A stretch of DNA of 64,000 bases from Dyella kyungheensis (GCF_016905005.1 NZ_JADIKC010000007.1:489306-553305), one strand, 5' to 3'; shown: positions 27,312-38,058, numbered from the stretch's first letter. Numbers and translations are program-made. Notes: generated from the sequence alone by a model not told the origin.

Positions 27312-29477
27312 TTACTGCAGGCTTTCGCTCAGGATGCGCGGGGTCACGAAGATCAGCAGCTCCGCCTTGTCGCTTTCGCGCTTGGTGGTGCGGAACAGCA
27401 TGCCCAGACCCGGGATGTCGCCCAGACCCGGCACCTTGGTCGCGTTGTTCTGCTTGGTGATCTCGTAGATACCGCCCAGCACCACCGTCTGACCGTTGTC
27501 GACCAGCACCGAGGTGTTGATCTCACGCGTGTCGATCTGCGGCACCTGGCCACTGCCCGGCACGGTGATGAAGTCCGCCAGGGCGTCCTTCTTCACGTTG
27601 ATCATCAGATAAACGCGGTTGTCGGAGGTGATCGTCGGGGTGACCTTCAGCTCGAGCACGGCGTCCTTGAACTGCACCGTGGCCGTGCCGCTGCCCGCTG
27701 CGCCGGTGGCGCTGTTCTGGTAGGTCACGTAACCGATTTCCTGGCCCTGGCGGATCACCGCTTCCTGCTGGTTGGCGGTAATGACGCGCGGGCTGGAGAT
27801 CACTTCGCCACGGCCTTCGGTCTGTGCGGCCTGGAGTTCGAGATCCAGCGCGTAGTTCTTGCCGAGGATGCCTAGAGCGATGGAGCCCGCCGCCTGGTCG
27901 GCCGTCGGCAGATTCACGTTGATGCCGCCGGCCGTGCCGGCAGCGGTGGTCGTGCCGCCGGTGGAAATCTGCTGGCCGCTGGGGTTGGTGCGTACACCCT
28001 GCGCACCGAACCTGGCACCGAGTTCACGGGTGAAGTTGTCGGTCGCTATCACGATGCGCGATTCGATCAACACCTGCTGCACCGGCTTGTCCAGCACCGC
28101 GATCAGCGCACGCAGCTCGCGGATCTTCTGTGGGTTGTCGTTGATCAGCAGGGTGTTCGTACGCTCGTCGAAGGACACACTGCCGCGGGTGGACAGGAAT
28201 CCACGAGAGGCGTTGCTGGAGCCACCAGCGCCGCCACCCTGGCTCTGCTGGGCACCGGTGGTCAGCAGCTTGGCGATGTCCTTGGCCTTGCCGTAACTGA
28301 TCGGCACGTAGTCGGTGACGAGCTCGGAATTGTCCTCGGCCTTCATGCGGGCATCGGCCACGCTCTGCTCGTACTTGGCCAGTTCTTCCTGCGGCGCAAT
28401 CCAGATCACGTTGCCGTTGCGGCGCTTGTCCAGGCTCTTGGCGCGAAGCACCACGTCGAGCGCCTGATCCCACGGCACATTGACCAGTCGCAACGTGACG
28501 CTGCCGCCCACGGTATCGGAGGCCACCAGGTTCAGGCCGGAGATGTCGGCCAGCAACTGCAGCGCCGAACGCACCGGGATGTCCTGGAAGTTGAAGGTCA
28601 CGCGGTTGCCCGTGTAGACCGGCTCCTGGCCCTTGGCCGCGGCGGCCTCGGCCTTCGGATCCTTCTTCTTCGGTGCCACTTCCACTACGTACTGGTTGCC
28701 GCTCTGGTAGGCCGACGTGTCGACCTGGCCCTTCACGCTGATTTCCATGTGGGCACCGGCACCGCCGGCCTTGGTCACGATCGACTGCACCGGCGTGGCG
28801 AAATCGAGCACGTCCAGGCGCTGTGCCAGGTTGGCGGGCAGGTTGGCGTGGCTGATGTCCACGATGACCTTGTCGTTCTGACGCTTCATGTCGGCACTGG
28901 CGCCGGGAGCACTAAAGTCGATCAGGATGCGGCCTTCGCCGTTGGGGCCGCGACGGAAGTCGATGTTGGACACCGCCGGACCGCTGGCCATCGACGGCAG
29001 CGCCTTGGACGGATCGATGTTCGATGCCGTCGTGGTGGTCTGCGCATCCGTGCCGTTGTTCACCGTGAGTACGAGGCTGTTGCCTTCGACCCGCGAGCGA
29101 TAGGTGGAGTCGCGCACCAGTTCGATCACCACGCGGGTGCGGCCACCGGCGGAAACCGCCGATACGCCCGTCGTGGCGCCCTTGCCGATATCGAGATGGC
29201 GTGCCGCCGCGTTATCGGTATCCGGAAAATCGACCGCGATGCGCGGTGGATTGCCGGTGGTGAATATCTTCGGTTCCGGCACCGGACCCTGGGCGAAGTT
29301 CAGATGCAGCTCGACGCGGCCACCGGGCAGCGCGTCGTAGCTGATGTCCTTCAGGGTACTGGTAGCGGCGGCAGCAGCGTTCGACCAGGCAGCGCCCAGC
29401 GTCAGCAGACCCACGACCATGTAACGGCTTGCCTGGCGCATGACACGGCCCCGAACGGTTTTGAATTGGTTGGTCAT
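27312..29477 (-). CDS. pilQ: Type IV pilus secretin PilQ
   Basis: A 721-residue outer-membrane secretin through which the type IV pilus passes. It has a signal peptide near the N-terminus (MVVGLLTLGAAWSNAAAAA). Two AMIN domains that bind peptidoglycan lie at about 40-260. An N0/STN domain (FNFQDIPVRSALQLLADISGLNLV) and N1 domain with DYVPISYGKAKDIAKLL follow. The C-terminal secretin domain contains the TNTLLINDNPQKI strand and the hallmark VPGLGDIPGLGMLFR near the end. Domain order and length are normal. It is the last gene of pilMNOPQ, 18 bp after pilP, and is followed by a terminator. Confidence 0.96.
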   Translation of the reverse strand: MTNQFKTVRGRVMRQASRYMVVGLLTLGAAWSNAAAAATSTLKDISYDALPGGRVELHLNFAQGPVPEPKIFTTGNPPRIAVDFPDTDNAAARHLDIGKGATTGVSAVSAGGRTRVVIELVRDSTYRSRVEGNSLVLTVNNGTDAQTTTTASNIDPSKALPSMASGPAVSNIDFRRGPNGEGRILIDFSAPGASADMKRQNDKVIVDISHANLPANLAQRLDVLDFATPVQSIVTKAGGAGAHMEISVKGQVDTSAYQSGNQYVVEVAPKKKDPKAEAAAAKGQEPVYTGNRVTFNFQDIPVRSALQLLADISGLNLVASDTVGGSVTLRLVNVPWDQALDVVLRAKSLDKRRNGNVIWIAPQEELAKYEQSVADARMKAEDNSELVTDYVPISYGKAKDIAKLLTTGAQQSQGGGAGGSSNASRGFLSTRGSVSFDERTNTLLINDNPQKIRELRALIAVLDKPVQQVLIESRIVIATDNFTRELGARFGAQGVRTNPSGQQISTGGTTTAAGTAGGINVNLPTADQAAGSIALGILGKNYALDLELQAAQTEGRGEVISSPRVITANQQEAVIRQGQEIGYVTYQNSATGAAGSGTATVQFKDAVLELKVTPTITSDNRVYLMINVKKDALADFITVPGSGQVPQIDTREINTSVLVDNGQTVVLGGIYEITKQNNATKVPGLGDIPGLGMLFRTTKRESDKAELLIFVTPRILSESLQ

Positions 29478-29495
29478 TGCATCAGCCCCTGTTTC

Positions 29496-30032
29496 TTATT
29501 TCTCGCTGAGCGCGATGCTGGCGGAACGTTCCATCCAGCCACCGTTGCCGTTGGACACCAGTTCCACCAGGTCGATGTGGTCTTCGCCTACCGCGGTGAC
29601 CCGACCATAGTTCTGGCCCATGTATTCGTTGCGATGGACACGGTGGATTACGCCACCGGGATCCTTCACGAGCACTTCCATGCCTGCACCGCTCCCCACG
29701 GTGCCGACCATCTTCAAGCTGTCCAGCGCAAACATCTCCAGCGGTTCCTTGGCGCGGTTTTCGTCCGGCCGGGGTCCCGAGTTGGTGTTGGTCTGGAGTT
29801 CGGCCGTGCTCGGGCTGAACGGATCGCGCTTGTCCTGGTCGTTGTACTGGAAGGTCTCGAACGTCTTGATGACGGGCAACGGCGGGATCGGCGCGCCCTT
29901 CTTCTGCTTTTCCTGCGCGACCCACTGGTGAAGGTCGTCCTGCCCGCTGCAACCGGCGAGGGTCAGGACGGCGCACATCACCAGCAAGGCGTTCCTCATG
30001 GAAGCAGGCCTGATGGCAGCGAACTTGCTCAT
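29496..30032 (-). CDS. pilP: Type IV pilus assembly lipoprotein PilP
   Basis: A 178-residue inner-membrane lipoprotein that connects the PilMNO platform to the PilQ secretin. The N-terminal signal ends in a lipobox (LTLAGCSG, Cys at residue 28). A disordered stretch follows. The C-terminal beta-sandwich starts around residue 80 (PLEMFALDSLKMVGTVG) and includes GVIHRVHRNEYMGQNYGRV, the conserved PilP surface. The ATG overlaps the pilO stop by 4 bp. A second in-frame Met at residue 12 would shorten the n-region and could be the true start. Confidence 0.94.
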   Translation of the reverse strand: MSKFAAIRPASMRNALLVMCAVLTLAGCSGQDDLHQWVAQEKQKKGAPIPPLPVIKTFETFQYNDQDKRDPFSPSTAELQTNTNSGPRPDENRAKEPLEMFALDSLKMVGTVGSGAGMEVLVKDPGGVIHRVHRNEYMGQNYGRVTAVGEDHIDLVELVSNGNGGWMERSASIALSEK

Positions 30033-30718
30033 TTCTGCCCTCCCGTCTTCGCGGCCGGCTTGCCGTGCGTGGACTTGGCGTTCGCCGCCTTGGCCGACGC
30101 GCTTTCGTCTTCATCCAGGTAGCGATACGTCTTGACCGTACCCTGCAGTACCAGCAACCCGTTGGCGGCAGCGCCACCCTTGGGATCCTTGTTCTTGGGC
30201 GTCAACGACACATCGTGCATGGTCAGGATCACCACGCGCGGCAACGAAGCCACGCCGCTGATGAACGTACCGAACTGGTGGTACGTGCCCACCATGCGCA
30301 ACTGGATCGGTTTCTCCGCGTAGAAGTCCTTCGGCGACTCCGGACCCGGCTGGAACAGTTCGGTCTCCAGACCCGCGGAAAGCGCGGTCTGCGAAATGTC
30401 GATCAGCAGTTCGGGCATCTCGGTCTTGCTGGGCAGCTGGCGCAGCAACTGGCGCAGCATGTCCTGCATTTCGTCCAACTGCTGCTGGAGCGCCTCGAGA
30501 TTGACCGACTTGGCCTGCTTCTCGGAGAACTCCTTCTTCAGCTGCTCTTCCTTGGAAACCGCCGACTGCAACGTGTCCTGCTGGTCGCTGACGAGGAAGT
30601 ACCAGCCGGCAAGCACGATCAGGACGATCAGCAAGCCGGTGAAAAACATCTTTACCGATTTGGGCCAGCCACCGATGTTGTTGCGATCGAGGCTCTGCAG
30701 TTCCTGGAGGAATTTCAT
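30029..30718 (-). CDS. pilO: Type IV pilus inner-membrane protein PilO
   Basis: A 229-residue protein. A cytoplasmic start (MKFLQELQSLDRNNIGGWP, the family signature) precedes one membrane helix (VKMFFTGLLIVLIVLAGWYFL), a coiled coil at about 50-100 (KEEQLKKEFSEKQAKSVNLE) and a ferredoxin-like periplasmic domain with QLRMVGTYHQFGTFISGVASL. PilO dimerises with PilN in the alignment complex. The start ATG overlaps the pilN stop (TAATG), and a longer upstream reading frame over pilN is rejected. The C-terminal tail is rich in Ala, Lys and Gly and probably flexible. Confidence 0.95.
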   Translation of the reverse strand: MKFLQELQSLDRNNIGGWPKSVKMFFTGLLIVLIVLAGWYFLVSDQQDTLQSAVSKEEQLKKEFSEKQAKSVNLEALQQQLDEMQDMLRQLLRQLPSKTEMPELLIDISQTALSAGLETELFQPGPESPKDFYAEKPIQLRMVGTYHQFGTFISGVASLPRVVILTMHDVSLTPKNKDPKGGAAANGLLVLQGTVKTYRYLDEDESASAKAANAKSTHGKPAAKTGGQK

Positions 30719-31433
30719 TACCTCGCTCCTCCATTGGCAGCAGGGGCAGGCTTTGCCGGTTGCGCCGGCACTGCCGCCGCGGTGGCTGCCTTGGCGGGCT
30801 GGGTGACATTGGCAGCGGCTGGCTGCGGCGCCGCCGAGCTGGCAGCTGCCGGGCCGTGATCGCTGCCGGCGCCCTCGCCGTTCTCGTCGGACTTGGGCCG
30901 GCTCAGCGCCACATCCAGTCCGAACGCGTAAGGCAGGCGGCTGTCGCCATGCGTGTTCTCGGTCTTGCGCAGATCGGCATGGCCCATCCACTGCGACGAC
31001 TCGATGTTGCGCATGTACTCGGCCACGCTGGCGTTGGACTGCGCCACACCGTCGAGCGTCATCGATTCGCCGGTCTGCTTCAGGCCGTTGAGACGCGCGC
31101 TGGCGGGAATGGTCTTTACCAGCTCATCGAACAAGTGAACCATCTGCGAGCGGTTGGCCTGCAGTTGCTCGATGATCTGCTTGCGCGCCAGCAGGCTTTC
31201 GCGGACTTTTTCCAGGTCCTTGATCTTGGTGATGCGTTCGTCGAGCTGCTTGATCTCGCCTTGCAGGTAGACGTTGCGATCGTTCTGGCTGCTGATCCGA
31301 CCGTCCATCCAGCCGTACCACACCAGCACGCCGAGCACCGCCACCACGGCGGCGGCGCCCAGCTGCATGAAGAACTCGCGCTCGCGCTGCTTGCGGCGCT
31401 CGACGCGCCACGGAAGTAGGTTGATGTGTGCCA

Positions 31434-31434
<1 letters not shown>
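30718..31434 (-). CDS. pilN: Type IV pilus inner-membrane protein PilN
   Basis: A 238-residue protein. The N-terminus MAHINLLPWRVERRKQRE contains the conserved INLLPWR motif that binds PilM. One helix (FMQLGAAAVVAVLGVLVWYG) follows, then a coiled coil (LQGEIKQLDERITKIKDLEKV) and a periplasmic domain. The last 60 residues are an Ala/Pro-rich low-complexity tail, longer than in Pseudomonas PilN. It overlaps pilM and pilO by one base each. It acts with PilM, PilO and PilP in the type IV pilus alignment complex. Confidence 0.95.
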
Positions 31435-32600
<1,166 letters not shown>

Positions 32601-32741
32601 TCATTCGCGTGACGGCATCCACAGCTTGAGCGAATGAGCCGCTGGCCTAGTTCTTGCTGTGACACGCTCGGTTCATGCCGTGGATACTGCTACATCTATA
32701 CTCTGCGTTGTTTTGACTCACGTCTCGCAAACACCCAAATC

Positions 32742-35279
32742 ATGCAAATTCTTAAGCGGTTGCTGCGCTGGATCCTGGTCCTGGCTTTCACGGGTTTGCT
32801 GCTGGGCGTTGCGGCGATCGGCGTGGCCTACTGGCTTATTTCCCCCCGTCTCCCCTCGGTGGCCGTCCTCAAGGACTACCACATGCAGGTGCCGCTTAGA
32901 GTGCTGTCGGCAGATGGCAAGCTGATTGCGAGCTTCGGCGAGACCCGCCGCATCCCCGTGGCGATGGGCCAGGTGCCCGACCGGCTCAAGCACGCCGTGC
33001 TGGCGGCCGAGGACGCCAGCTTCTACCAGCATCCGGGCGTGGACTGGCACGGCATCGCCCGCGCCAGCTGGCATGTGCTGGCTTCGGGCGGCGACAAGGG
33101 CTCGGGCGGCTCGACCATCACCCAGCAGGTGGCGCGCAACTTCTTCCTGAGCCCGGAAAAGCTCTATTCGCGCAAGCTGACCGAGATCTTCATCGCCCTG
33201 CGCATGGAGAGCGAGCTGAGCAAGGACCAGATCCTGGAGCTCTATCTCAACAAGATGTTCCTGGGCCACCGCTCCTATGGCGTGGCCGCCGCAGCCTCCT
33301 ATTACTACGGCAAGACGCTGGACCAGCTCACCGTGGCCGAATGCGCCACCCTGGCTTCCACCTTCCAGTTGCCCTCGCTGGTGAACCCGCTCAACAGCCC
33401 CAAGCGCATGACGGCCCGCCGCAACTGGGTGCTGGGCCAAATGCTGGAAAACCGCTTCATCTCCAAGGCCGAGTACGACCAGGCCATCGAGGAACCGCTC
33501 GATGCGTCGCCGCATGAGCCGGCGATCGAGGTGGATGCCCCTTACCTGGCGGAAATGGTCCGCCTGCAGGTGCTCGACCGCCTGGGCAACGACGCCCTCA
33601 CCGAAGGCTACGTGGTGAAGACCACGGTCAACAGCATGCGCCAGCAGGCGGCCGTGGACTCGGTCCGGGCCGGCCTGGTGGAGTACGACCATCGCCATGG
33701 CTGGCGCGGTCCCGAGGCACACCAGGAACTGGCCGCCGAGGCCGGTACCGATGAGCTGGAACGCGCGCTCGCCGGTTACACCGACATCTCCGGCATGCAG
33801 CCGGGCATCGTCACCCAGGTCTCGCCCACCGAGGCCAGCGTCTACCTGGCCAACCGCGACGAGGTGAAGCTCGACCTGGCATCGGTGGAATGGGCGCGCC
33901 CGCGCATCGACGACACCCGCGTCGGCGCCACCCCCAAGAGCGTCGCCACGGTGCTCAAGCGCGGCGACATCATCCGCGTCACCCGGGATGAAAAGGGCGA
34001 GTGGCTGCTCACCCAGATCCCGGGCGTCCAGGGCGCGCTGGTCTCGCTCGATCCCGAGGATGGCTCGCTGCAAGCACTGGTCGGCGGCTTCAACTTCCTG
34101 CGCAGCAAGTTCAACCGCGCCGTGATGGCGGCACGCCAGCCGGGTTCGAGCTTCAAGCCCTTCATTTACTCGGCGGCGTTCGAACGCGGCTTCACGCCGG
34201 CATCCATCGTCAATGACGCGCCGCTCGCCCTGCCCGACCCGTCGCGTCCGGGCGGCCTGTGGACACCCTCCAACGACGACGACAAGTTCGACGGCCCGAT
34301 CCGCCTGCGCGAGGCCCTGGTGCAGTCGAAGAATCTCGTGTCTGTGCGCCTGCTCGACGCGATCGGCGTGCGCTTCGCCCGCGATTACGCGACCCGCTTC
34401 GGCTTCTCCCTCGATTCCCTGCCCGGCAACCTGTCGATGGCGCTGGGCACGGCCTCGGTGTCGCCGATGAGCATGGCCCGCGGTTTCAGCGTGTTCGCCA
34501 ATGGCGGTTACCTGGTGACGCCGTATTTCATCAGCGAGATCGACGACCGCGACGGCAAGCCCGTCTATCAAGCCAACCCGGCCCGCGCCTGCCGCACCTG
34601 TGCCGAGCGTTTGCTGGACACGCGCCCGCCGGGTCCACCGCCGGCAAACGCCAGCGCCGCCCCGGGCAATACCGTCGCCACCGCGGGGAGCGCCGGCAGC
34701 GCCCCGGCCACCTCGGGCAGCCTGGCTGGCGTCGGCGACGCCGTGCTTCCGGCCGACGCCCACGGCGACAGCGCTCACCCGCCCGTGCTGGCACCGCAGG
34801 TGATCGAGGTCCGCAATGACTATCTGGTCACCTCGCTGATGCAGGATGTGGTCAAGCGAGGCACCGGCGCGGCGGCGGCAAAGCTGGGCCGCACCGACCT
34901 GGCCGGCAAGACCGGCTCCACCAACGACCACCGCGACGCCTGGTTCGTCGGCTTCAACAGCAACTTGGTCACCTCGGTGTGGGTGGGCTTCGACGACTTC
35001 GGCTCGCTCGGCAAGGGCGAGTTCGGCGCCAAGGCCGCCCTGCCCATCTGGATGTCCTATATGGGCACGGTGTTGAAGGATCAGGCCGCGGGCATCTTGC
35101 CGATGCCGCCCGGTATCACTACGGTACAGATCGACCGCTCCAGCGGATTGCCCGCCGGCGCGGACGACACCAATGTCATGTCCGAGTACTTCAAGGTGGA
35201 GGACGTGGACCGGTTGCGTAACCAGGCCAACCAGCAGCAGGAGGACCAGGATCAGCAGCACGCCTACGACATCTTCTAA
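32742..35279 (+). CDS. mrcA: Penicillin-binding protein 1A
   Basis: An 845-residue class A PBP, a bifunctional peptidoglycan glycosyltransferase/transpeptidase. The N-terminal anchor is WILVLAFTGLLLGVAAIGVAYW. GT51 motifs are EDASFYQHPG (catalytic Glu), GGSTITQQVARNFF and the RKLTEIFIALRMESELSKDQ helix. An OB-like insert spans about 330-440. Transpeptidase motifs are SSFK (QPGSSFKPF), SKN (VQSKNLVS) and KTG (LAGKTGSTND). Between SKN and KTG lies an Ala/Gly/Pro-rich loop preceded by CRTC (34586-34800). The start at 32742 follows an unremarkable leader. It is divergent from pilM with a 249-bp spacer. Confidence 0.96.
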   Translation: MQILKRLLRWILVLAFTGLLLGVAAIGVAYWLISPRLPSVAVLKDYHMQVPLRVLSADGKLIASFGETRRIPVAMGQVPDRLKHAVLAAEDASFYQHPGVDWHGIARASWHVLASGGDKGSGGSTITQQVARNFFLSPEKLYSRKLTEIFIALRMESELSKDQILELYLNKMFLGHRSYGVAAAASYYYGKTLDQLTVAECATLASTFQLPSLVNPLNSPKRMTARRNWVLGQMLENRFISKAEYDQAIEEPLDASPHEPAIEVDAPYLAEMVRLQVLDRLGNDALTEGYVVKTTVNSMRQQAAVDSVRAGLVEYDHRHGWRGPEAHQELAAEAGTDELERALAGYTDISGMQPGIVTQVSPTEASVYLANRDEVKLDLASVEWARPRIDDTRVGATPKSVATVLKRGDIIRVTRDEKGEWLLTQIPGVQGALVSLDPEDGSLQALVGGFNFLRSKFNRAVMAARQPGSSFKPFIYSAAFERGFTPASIVNDAPLALPDPSRPGGLWTPSNDDDKFDGPIRLREALVQSKNLVSVRLLDAIGVRFARDYATRFGFSLDSLPGNLSMALGTASVSPMSMARGFSVFANGGYLVTPYFISEIDDRDGKPVYQANPARACRTCAERLLDTRPPGPPPANASAAPGNTVATAGSAGSAPATSGSLAGVGDAVLPADAHGDSAHPPVLAPQVIEVRNDYLVTSLMQDVVKRGTGAAAAKLGRTDLAGKTGSTNDHRDAWFVGFNSNLVTSVWVGFDDFGSLGKGEFGAKAALPIWMSYMGTVLKDQAAGILPMPPGITTVQIDRSSGLPAGADDTNVMSEYFKVEDVDRLRNQANQQQEDQDQQHAYDIF

Positions 35280-35364
35280 ACGTCGGCAGCGCGGATTCGC
35301 TCCACTTACCGCACTGCCGCTCGCGCCCGCCGACAAGGGCGCCAGATTGCCGGAGGAATGAGGC

Positions 35365-36039
35365 ATGGCACGAGGTCAGCACCATCGCATCCACGCGCAG
35401 GATCGCCTTCAGCGCAATCGTCTTCGCGTCGCCCAGGAAGCGGCGCGACTGATGAGCGAGCATGGCATCCGCGATTTCCACCACGCCAAGATCAAAGCCG
35501 CCGAGCGGCTGGGCATCCTCGATGCGCAAGCATTGCCGCGCAACAACGAAATCGAAGACGCGCTGAGGGAACACCAGCGCATCTTCCACGCCGAATCCCA
35601 GCCCCAACTGCTGCAGGAACGGCGCGAGGCCGCGGTGGAAGCCATGCGCTTCCTCGACCGCTTCGATCCGCGACTGGTCGGCGCCGTGCTCGAAGGCACC
35701 GCCGATGCCCATTCCGCCGTCTGCCTGCATGTCTTCAGCGACACCGCCGAAAACGTGGTGCTGTTCCTGCAGGAACGCGGCGTGCCGATCACCCAGCAGA
35801 CGCGCCGCCTGCGCACCACGCGCGACGAGCAGGAGGAATATCCGGTGCTGCTGTTTGCCGCCGACGGGCTGCCGTTCGATATCACCGTGCTGCCCCGCGA
35901 CGCGCTGAAACAGGCGCCGCTGGATCGCATCGATGAGAAGCCGATGCGGCGTGCATCACTGGCCGCGGTTGAGGAATTGGTGGCGACGGCGGGTAACGAC
36001 GACGAGTTCGAGAGAATGTTGTCGTCAGCGCTTCGTTGA
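35365..36039 (+). CDS. Conserved protein of unknown function
   Basis: A 224-residue soluble protein I cannot name. The N-terminal third is basic and helical (RLQRNRLRVAQEAARLM), followed by LPRNNEIEDALREHQRIF. The central segment VGAVLEGTADAHSAVCLHVF, then DTAENVVLFLQERGVP, loosely resembles a nucleotidyltransferase-like alpha/beta core (a G-T-A turn followed by acidic residues), but this is speculative. There is no signal peptide or membrane helix. It stands alone between mrcA and the convergent gltA, with an upstream GGAGGAATGAGGC that supports the start. It is clearly protein-coding by codon pattern and conserved-looking blocks. Confidence 0.75.
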   Translation: MARGQHHRIHAQDRLQRNRLRVAQEAARLMSEHGIRDFHHAKIKAAERLGILDAQALPRNNEIEDALREHQRIFHAESQPQLLQERREAAVEAMRFLDRFDPRLVGAVLEGTADAHSAVCLHVFSDTAENVVLFLQERGVPITQQTRRLRTTRDEQEEYPVLLFAADGLPFDITVLPRDALKQAPLDRIDEKPMRRASLAAVEELVATAGNDDEFERMLSSALR

Positions 36040-36046
36040 CAGGCCT

Positions 36047-36095
36047 GTCGCGCACAGGGGTGAGGGCCGTTGTGGGAGCGCACCCTGTGCGCGAC
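36047..36095. repeat. Single REP copy in atypical arrangement
   Basis: A full arm (36071-36095, beginning TGTGGGAGCGCACCCTGTG) is preceded by a partial complementary copy (GTCGCGCACAGGG, 36047-36059). The order is reversed relative to the four paired elements, which have the forward arm first. It sits just after the 224-residue gene. Confidence 0.8.
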
Positions 36096-36114
36096 ACGAT
36101 CTTGCCAAGACCCA

Positions 36115-36145
36115 CAAAAAAAGCCCCGGAAACCCGGGGCTTTTT
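36115..36145. terminator. Bidirectional terminator between unknown gene and gltA
   Basis: Stem GCCCCGG / CCGGGGC with an AAAC loop, flanked by seven As on the left and five Ts on the right. It serves gltA (minus) and the upstream plus-strand gene. Confidence 0.9.
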
Positions 36146-36166
36146 CTCATGCGATGAACGACCCGA

Positions 36167-37462
36167 TCAACGCTTGTCGCTCGCCACATAGTTGCGCACA
36201 TCGGCGCCGGTGTAGATCTGGCGCGGACGGCCGATGCGCGCTCCCGGGGTTTCGTGCTGTTCGATCCAGTGCGAGATCCAGCCGGAGGTACGCGCAATGG
36301 CGAACATCACGGTGAACATCTCGGTCGGGATGCCCAGCGCCTTGTAGATGATGCCCGAGTAGAAGTCGACGTTCGGGTACAGCTTGCGCTCGACGAAGTA
36401 GTCGTCCTTCAGCGCCGCTTCTTCCAGCTTCATGGCCACGTCGAGCAGCGGGTCGTTGACGCCCAGCTCGTTGAGCACCTTGTGGCACATCTCGCGGATG
36501 ATCTTCGCGCGCGGATCGAAGTTCTTGTACACGCGGTGGCCGAAGCCCATCAGGCGGAAGTTGTCGTTCTTGTCCTTCGCGCGCTTGACGGCCGTTTCGA
36601 CCTTGTCGGCCGTGCCGATCTCTTCGAGCATCTTCAGCACGGCTTCGTTCGCGCCACCATGGGCCGGACCCCACAGCGCGGTGATGCCGGCGGCAATGGA
36701 AGCGTACGGGTTGGCACCGGTCGAACCGACCAGGCGAACGGTCGAAGTGGAGGCGTTCTGCTCGTGATCGGCGTGCAGGATGAACAACAGGTCCAGCGCC
36801 TTGGCGGCAACCGGGCTCATCTCCAGCGGCTCGCTCGGCACTTCGAACATCATGTGCAGGTAGCGGTCGACGTACTCGAGGTTGTTGCGCGGATAACGGA
36901 ACGGCCAGCCGATCGAATAGCGGTAGCAGGCAGCGGCAATCGTCGGCATCTTGGCGATCAGGCGGATCGCAGCCAGCTTGCGGTCGTCCGCGTTATCGAC
37001 GTCGATGTCGTCGTGGTAGAAGGCCGACAGCGAAGCCACCGACGCGGCCAGCATGGCCATCGGGTGCGCGTCGTGGTGGAAGCCCTTGAAGAAGTCCTTC
37101 AGCGACTCGTGCATCATCGTGTGATGCGTGATGTCGTGCTCGAACTTGGAGAACTGGTCCTTGGTCGGCAGCTCGCCATTGAGCAGCAGGTAGGAGGTTT
37201 CCAGGAAGTTCGACTTTTCAGCCAGCTGCTCGATCGGGTAACCGCGGTACAGCAGCACGCCTTCGTCGCCGTCGATATAGGTAATGGCGCTCTTGGTGCT
37301 GGCGGTGCTGCCGTAACCCGGGTCATAGGTGAAATGGCCGGTGTCCTTGTACAGCGTTCCGATGTCGATGCATGCGGGACCTAGCGTGCCGCTGAGCAGG
37401 GGCAGTTCACTGCTGCGGTTGGTCGACTCATCCACCAACTTGACGATCTTGGAATCGGACAC
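36167..37462 (-). CDS. gltA: Citrate synthase
   Basis: A 431-residue type II (hexameric, NADH-regulated class) citrate synthase, first step of the TCA cycle: oxaloacetate plus acetyl-CoA. Conserved blocks: [32 protein letters not shown] (first catalytic His region), [16 protein letters not shown], the second His in [14 protein letters not shown] and the catalytic Asp region after [16 protein letters not shown]. The start is a GTG at 37462 preceded by a near-perfect AAGGAGG. Length matches the E. coli enzyme. It is monocistronic with a 243-bp spacer to the L31 gene upstream. Confidence 0.97.
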   Translation of the reverse strand: MSDSKIVKLVDESTNRSSELPLLSGTLGPACIDIGTLYKDTGHFTYDPGYGSTASTKSAITYIDGDEGVLLYRGYPIEQLAEKSNFLETSYLLLNGELPTKDQFSKFEHDITHHTMMHESLKDFFKGFHHDAHPMAMLAASVASLSAFYHDDIDVDNADDRKLAAIRLIAKMPTIAAACYRYSIGWPFRYPRNNLEYVDRYLHMMFEVPSEPLEMSPVAAKALDLLFILHADHEQNASTSTVRLVGSTGANPYASIAAGITALWGPAHGGANEAVLKMLEEIGTADKVETAVKRAKDKNDNFRLMGFGHRVYKNFDPRAKIIREMCHKVLNELGVNDPLLDVAMKLEEAALKDDYFVERKLYPNVDFYSGIIYKALGIPTEMFTVMFAIARTSGWISHWIEQHETPGARIGRPRQIYTGADVRNYVASDKR

Positions 37463-37630
37463 GGAAAACCTCCTTCACGAAATGTCGTCCCCGGCTTGTC
37501 GCCTGTAGGCGAGCGCCGAGGAGGTAGGGTTGATGCCGCGTATGGGGATGACGCGACACCTCGCCGCACATTATCGCATATCGATCCGCCAACATGCCCT
37601 AGCGGATGGTCGGATGACGGACGCAAAAAC

Positions 37631-37660
37631 ACACGGGGCGAGCCTGGGCTCGCCCCGTGT
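37631..37660. terminator. Terminator of rpmE2
   Basis: Perfect 14-bp arms (ACACGGGGCGAGCC and complement) around a 2-nt centre, 45 bp after the rpmE2 stop. On the minus strand it is followed by a run of Ts. Confidence 0.85.
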
Positions 37661-37705
37661 GTTTGAACTTGCTGGGCGCTGCGTTACCGCAGTGCCTCCG
37701 CGCGA

Positions 37706-37951
37706 TTACTTCTGCGCGTAGCGGCGACGGAACTTGTCGACGCGGCCACCGGTGTCCAGCGACTTCTGCTTACCGGTGTAGAACGGATGGGAATGGCTCG
37801 AGATATCCACCTTGACCAGCGGGTACTCGTTGCCGTCTTCCCACTTGACGGTGTCCTTCGAGGAAATCGTCGAACGCGTCAGGAACGCGAAATCGGACGA
37901 CAGGTCCTGAAACACCACCTGGCGATAATTGGGATGGATATCGGGCTTCAT
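37706..37951 (-). CDS. rpmE2: 50S ribosomal protein L31 type B
   Basis: An 81-residue ribosomal protein. [20 protein letters not shown] and [20 protein letters not shown] are diagnostic of the type B (C-minus) form, which lacks the CxxC zinc motif of RpmE. In many bacteria the zinc-free form is expressed under zinc limitation, but in xanthomonads it may be the main copy. No Zur-like site is evident upstream. It is a single gene with its own terminator. Confidence 0.97.
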   Translation of the reverse strand: MKPDIHPNYRQVVFQDLSSDFAFLTRSTISSKDTVKWEDGNEYPLVKVDISSHSHPFYTGKQKSLDTGGRVDKFRRRYAQK

Positions 37952-38058
37952 GACTGACTCAAAGCGGTGGGTGAAAAGAGCGGCATTTTAACCATGGGTC
38001 GCCCCCATTGGCAAGTCGCTCAGTCACTTGGACCGGGCGAACGGCGCCGCACGGCCGT

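Noticed and set aside
32718..35366. An open frame of more than 880 codons on the strand opposite mrcA
   Set aside because: It mirrors a gene with all PBP1a motifs; high GC keeps the antisense frame free of stops. The translation has no family-like features.
36047..36145. Small RNA gene between the unknown gene and gltA
   Set aside because: The structure is explained by a REP copy and a shared terminator; no promoter is evident.
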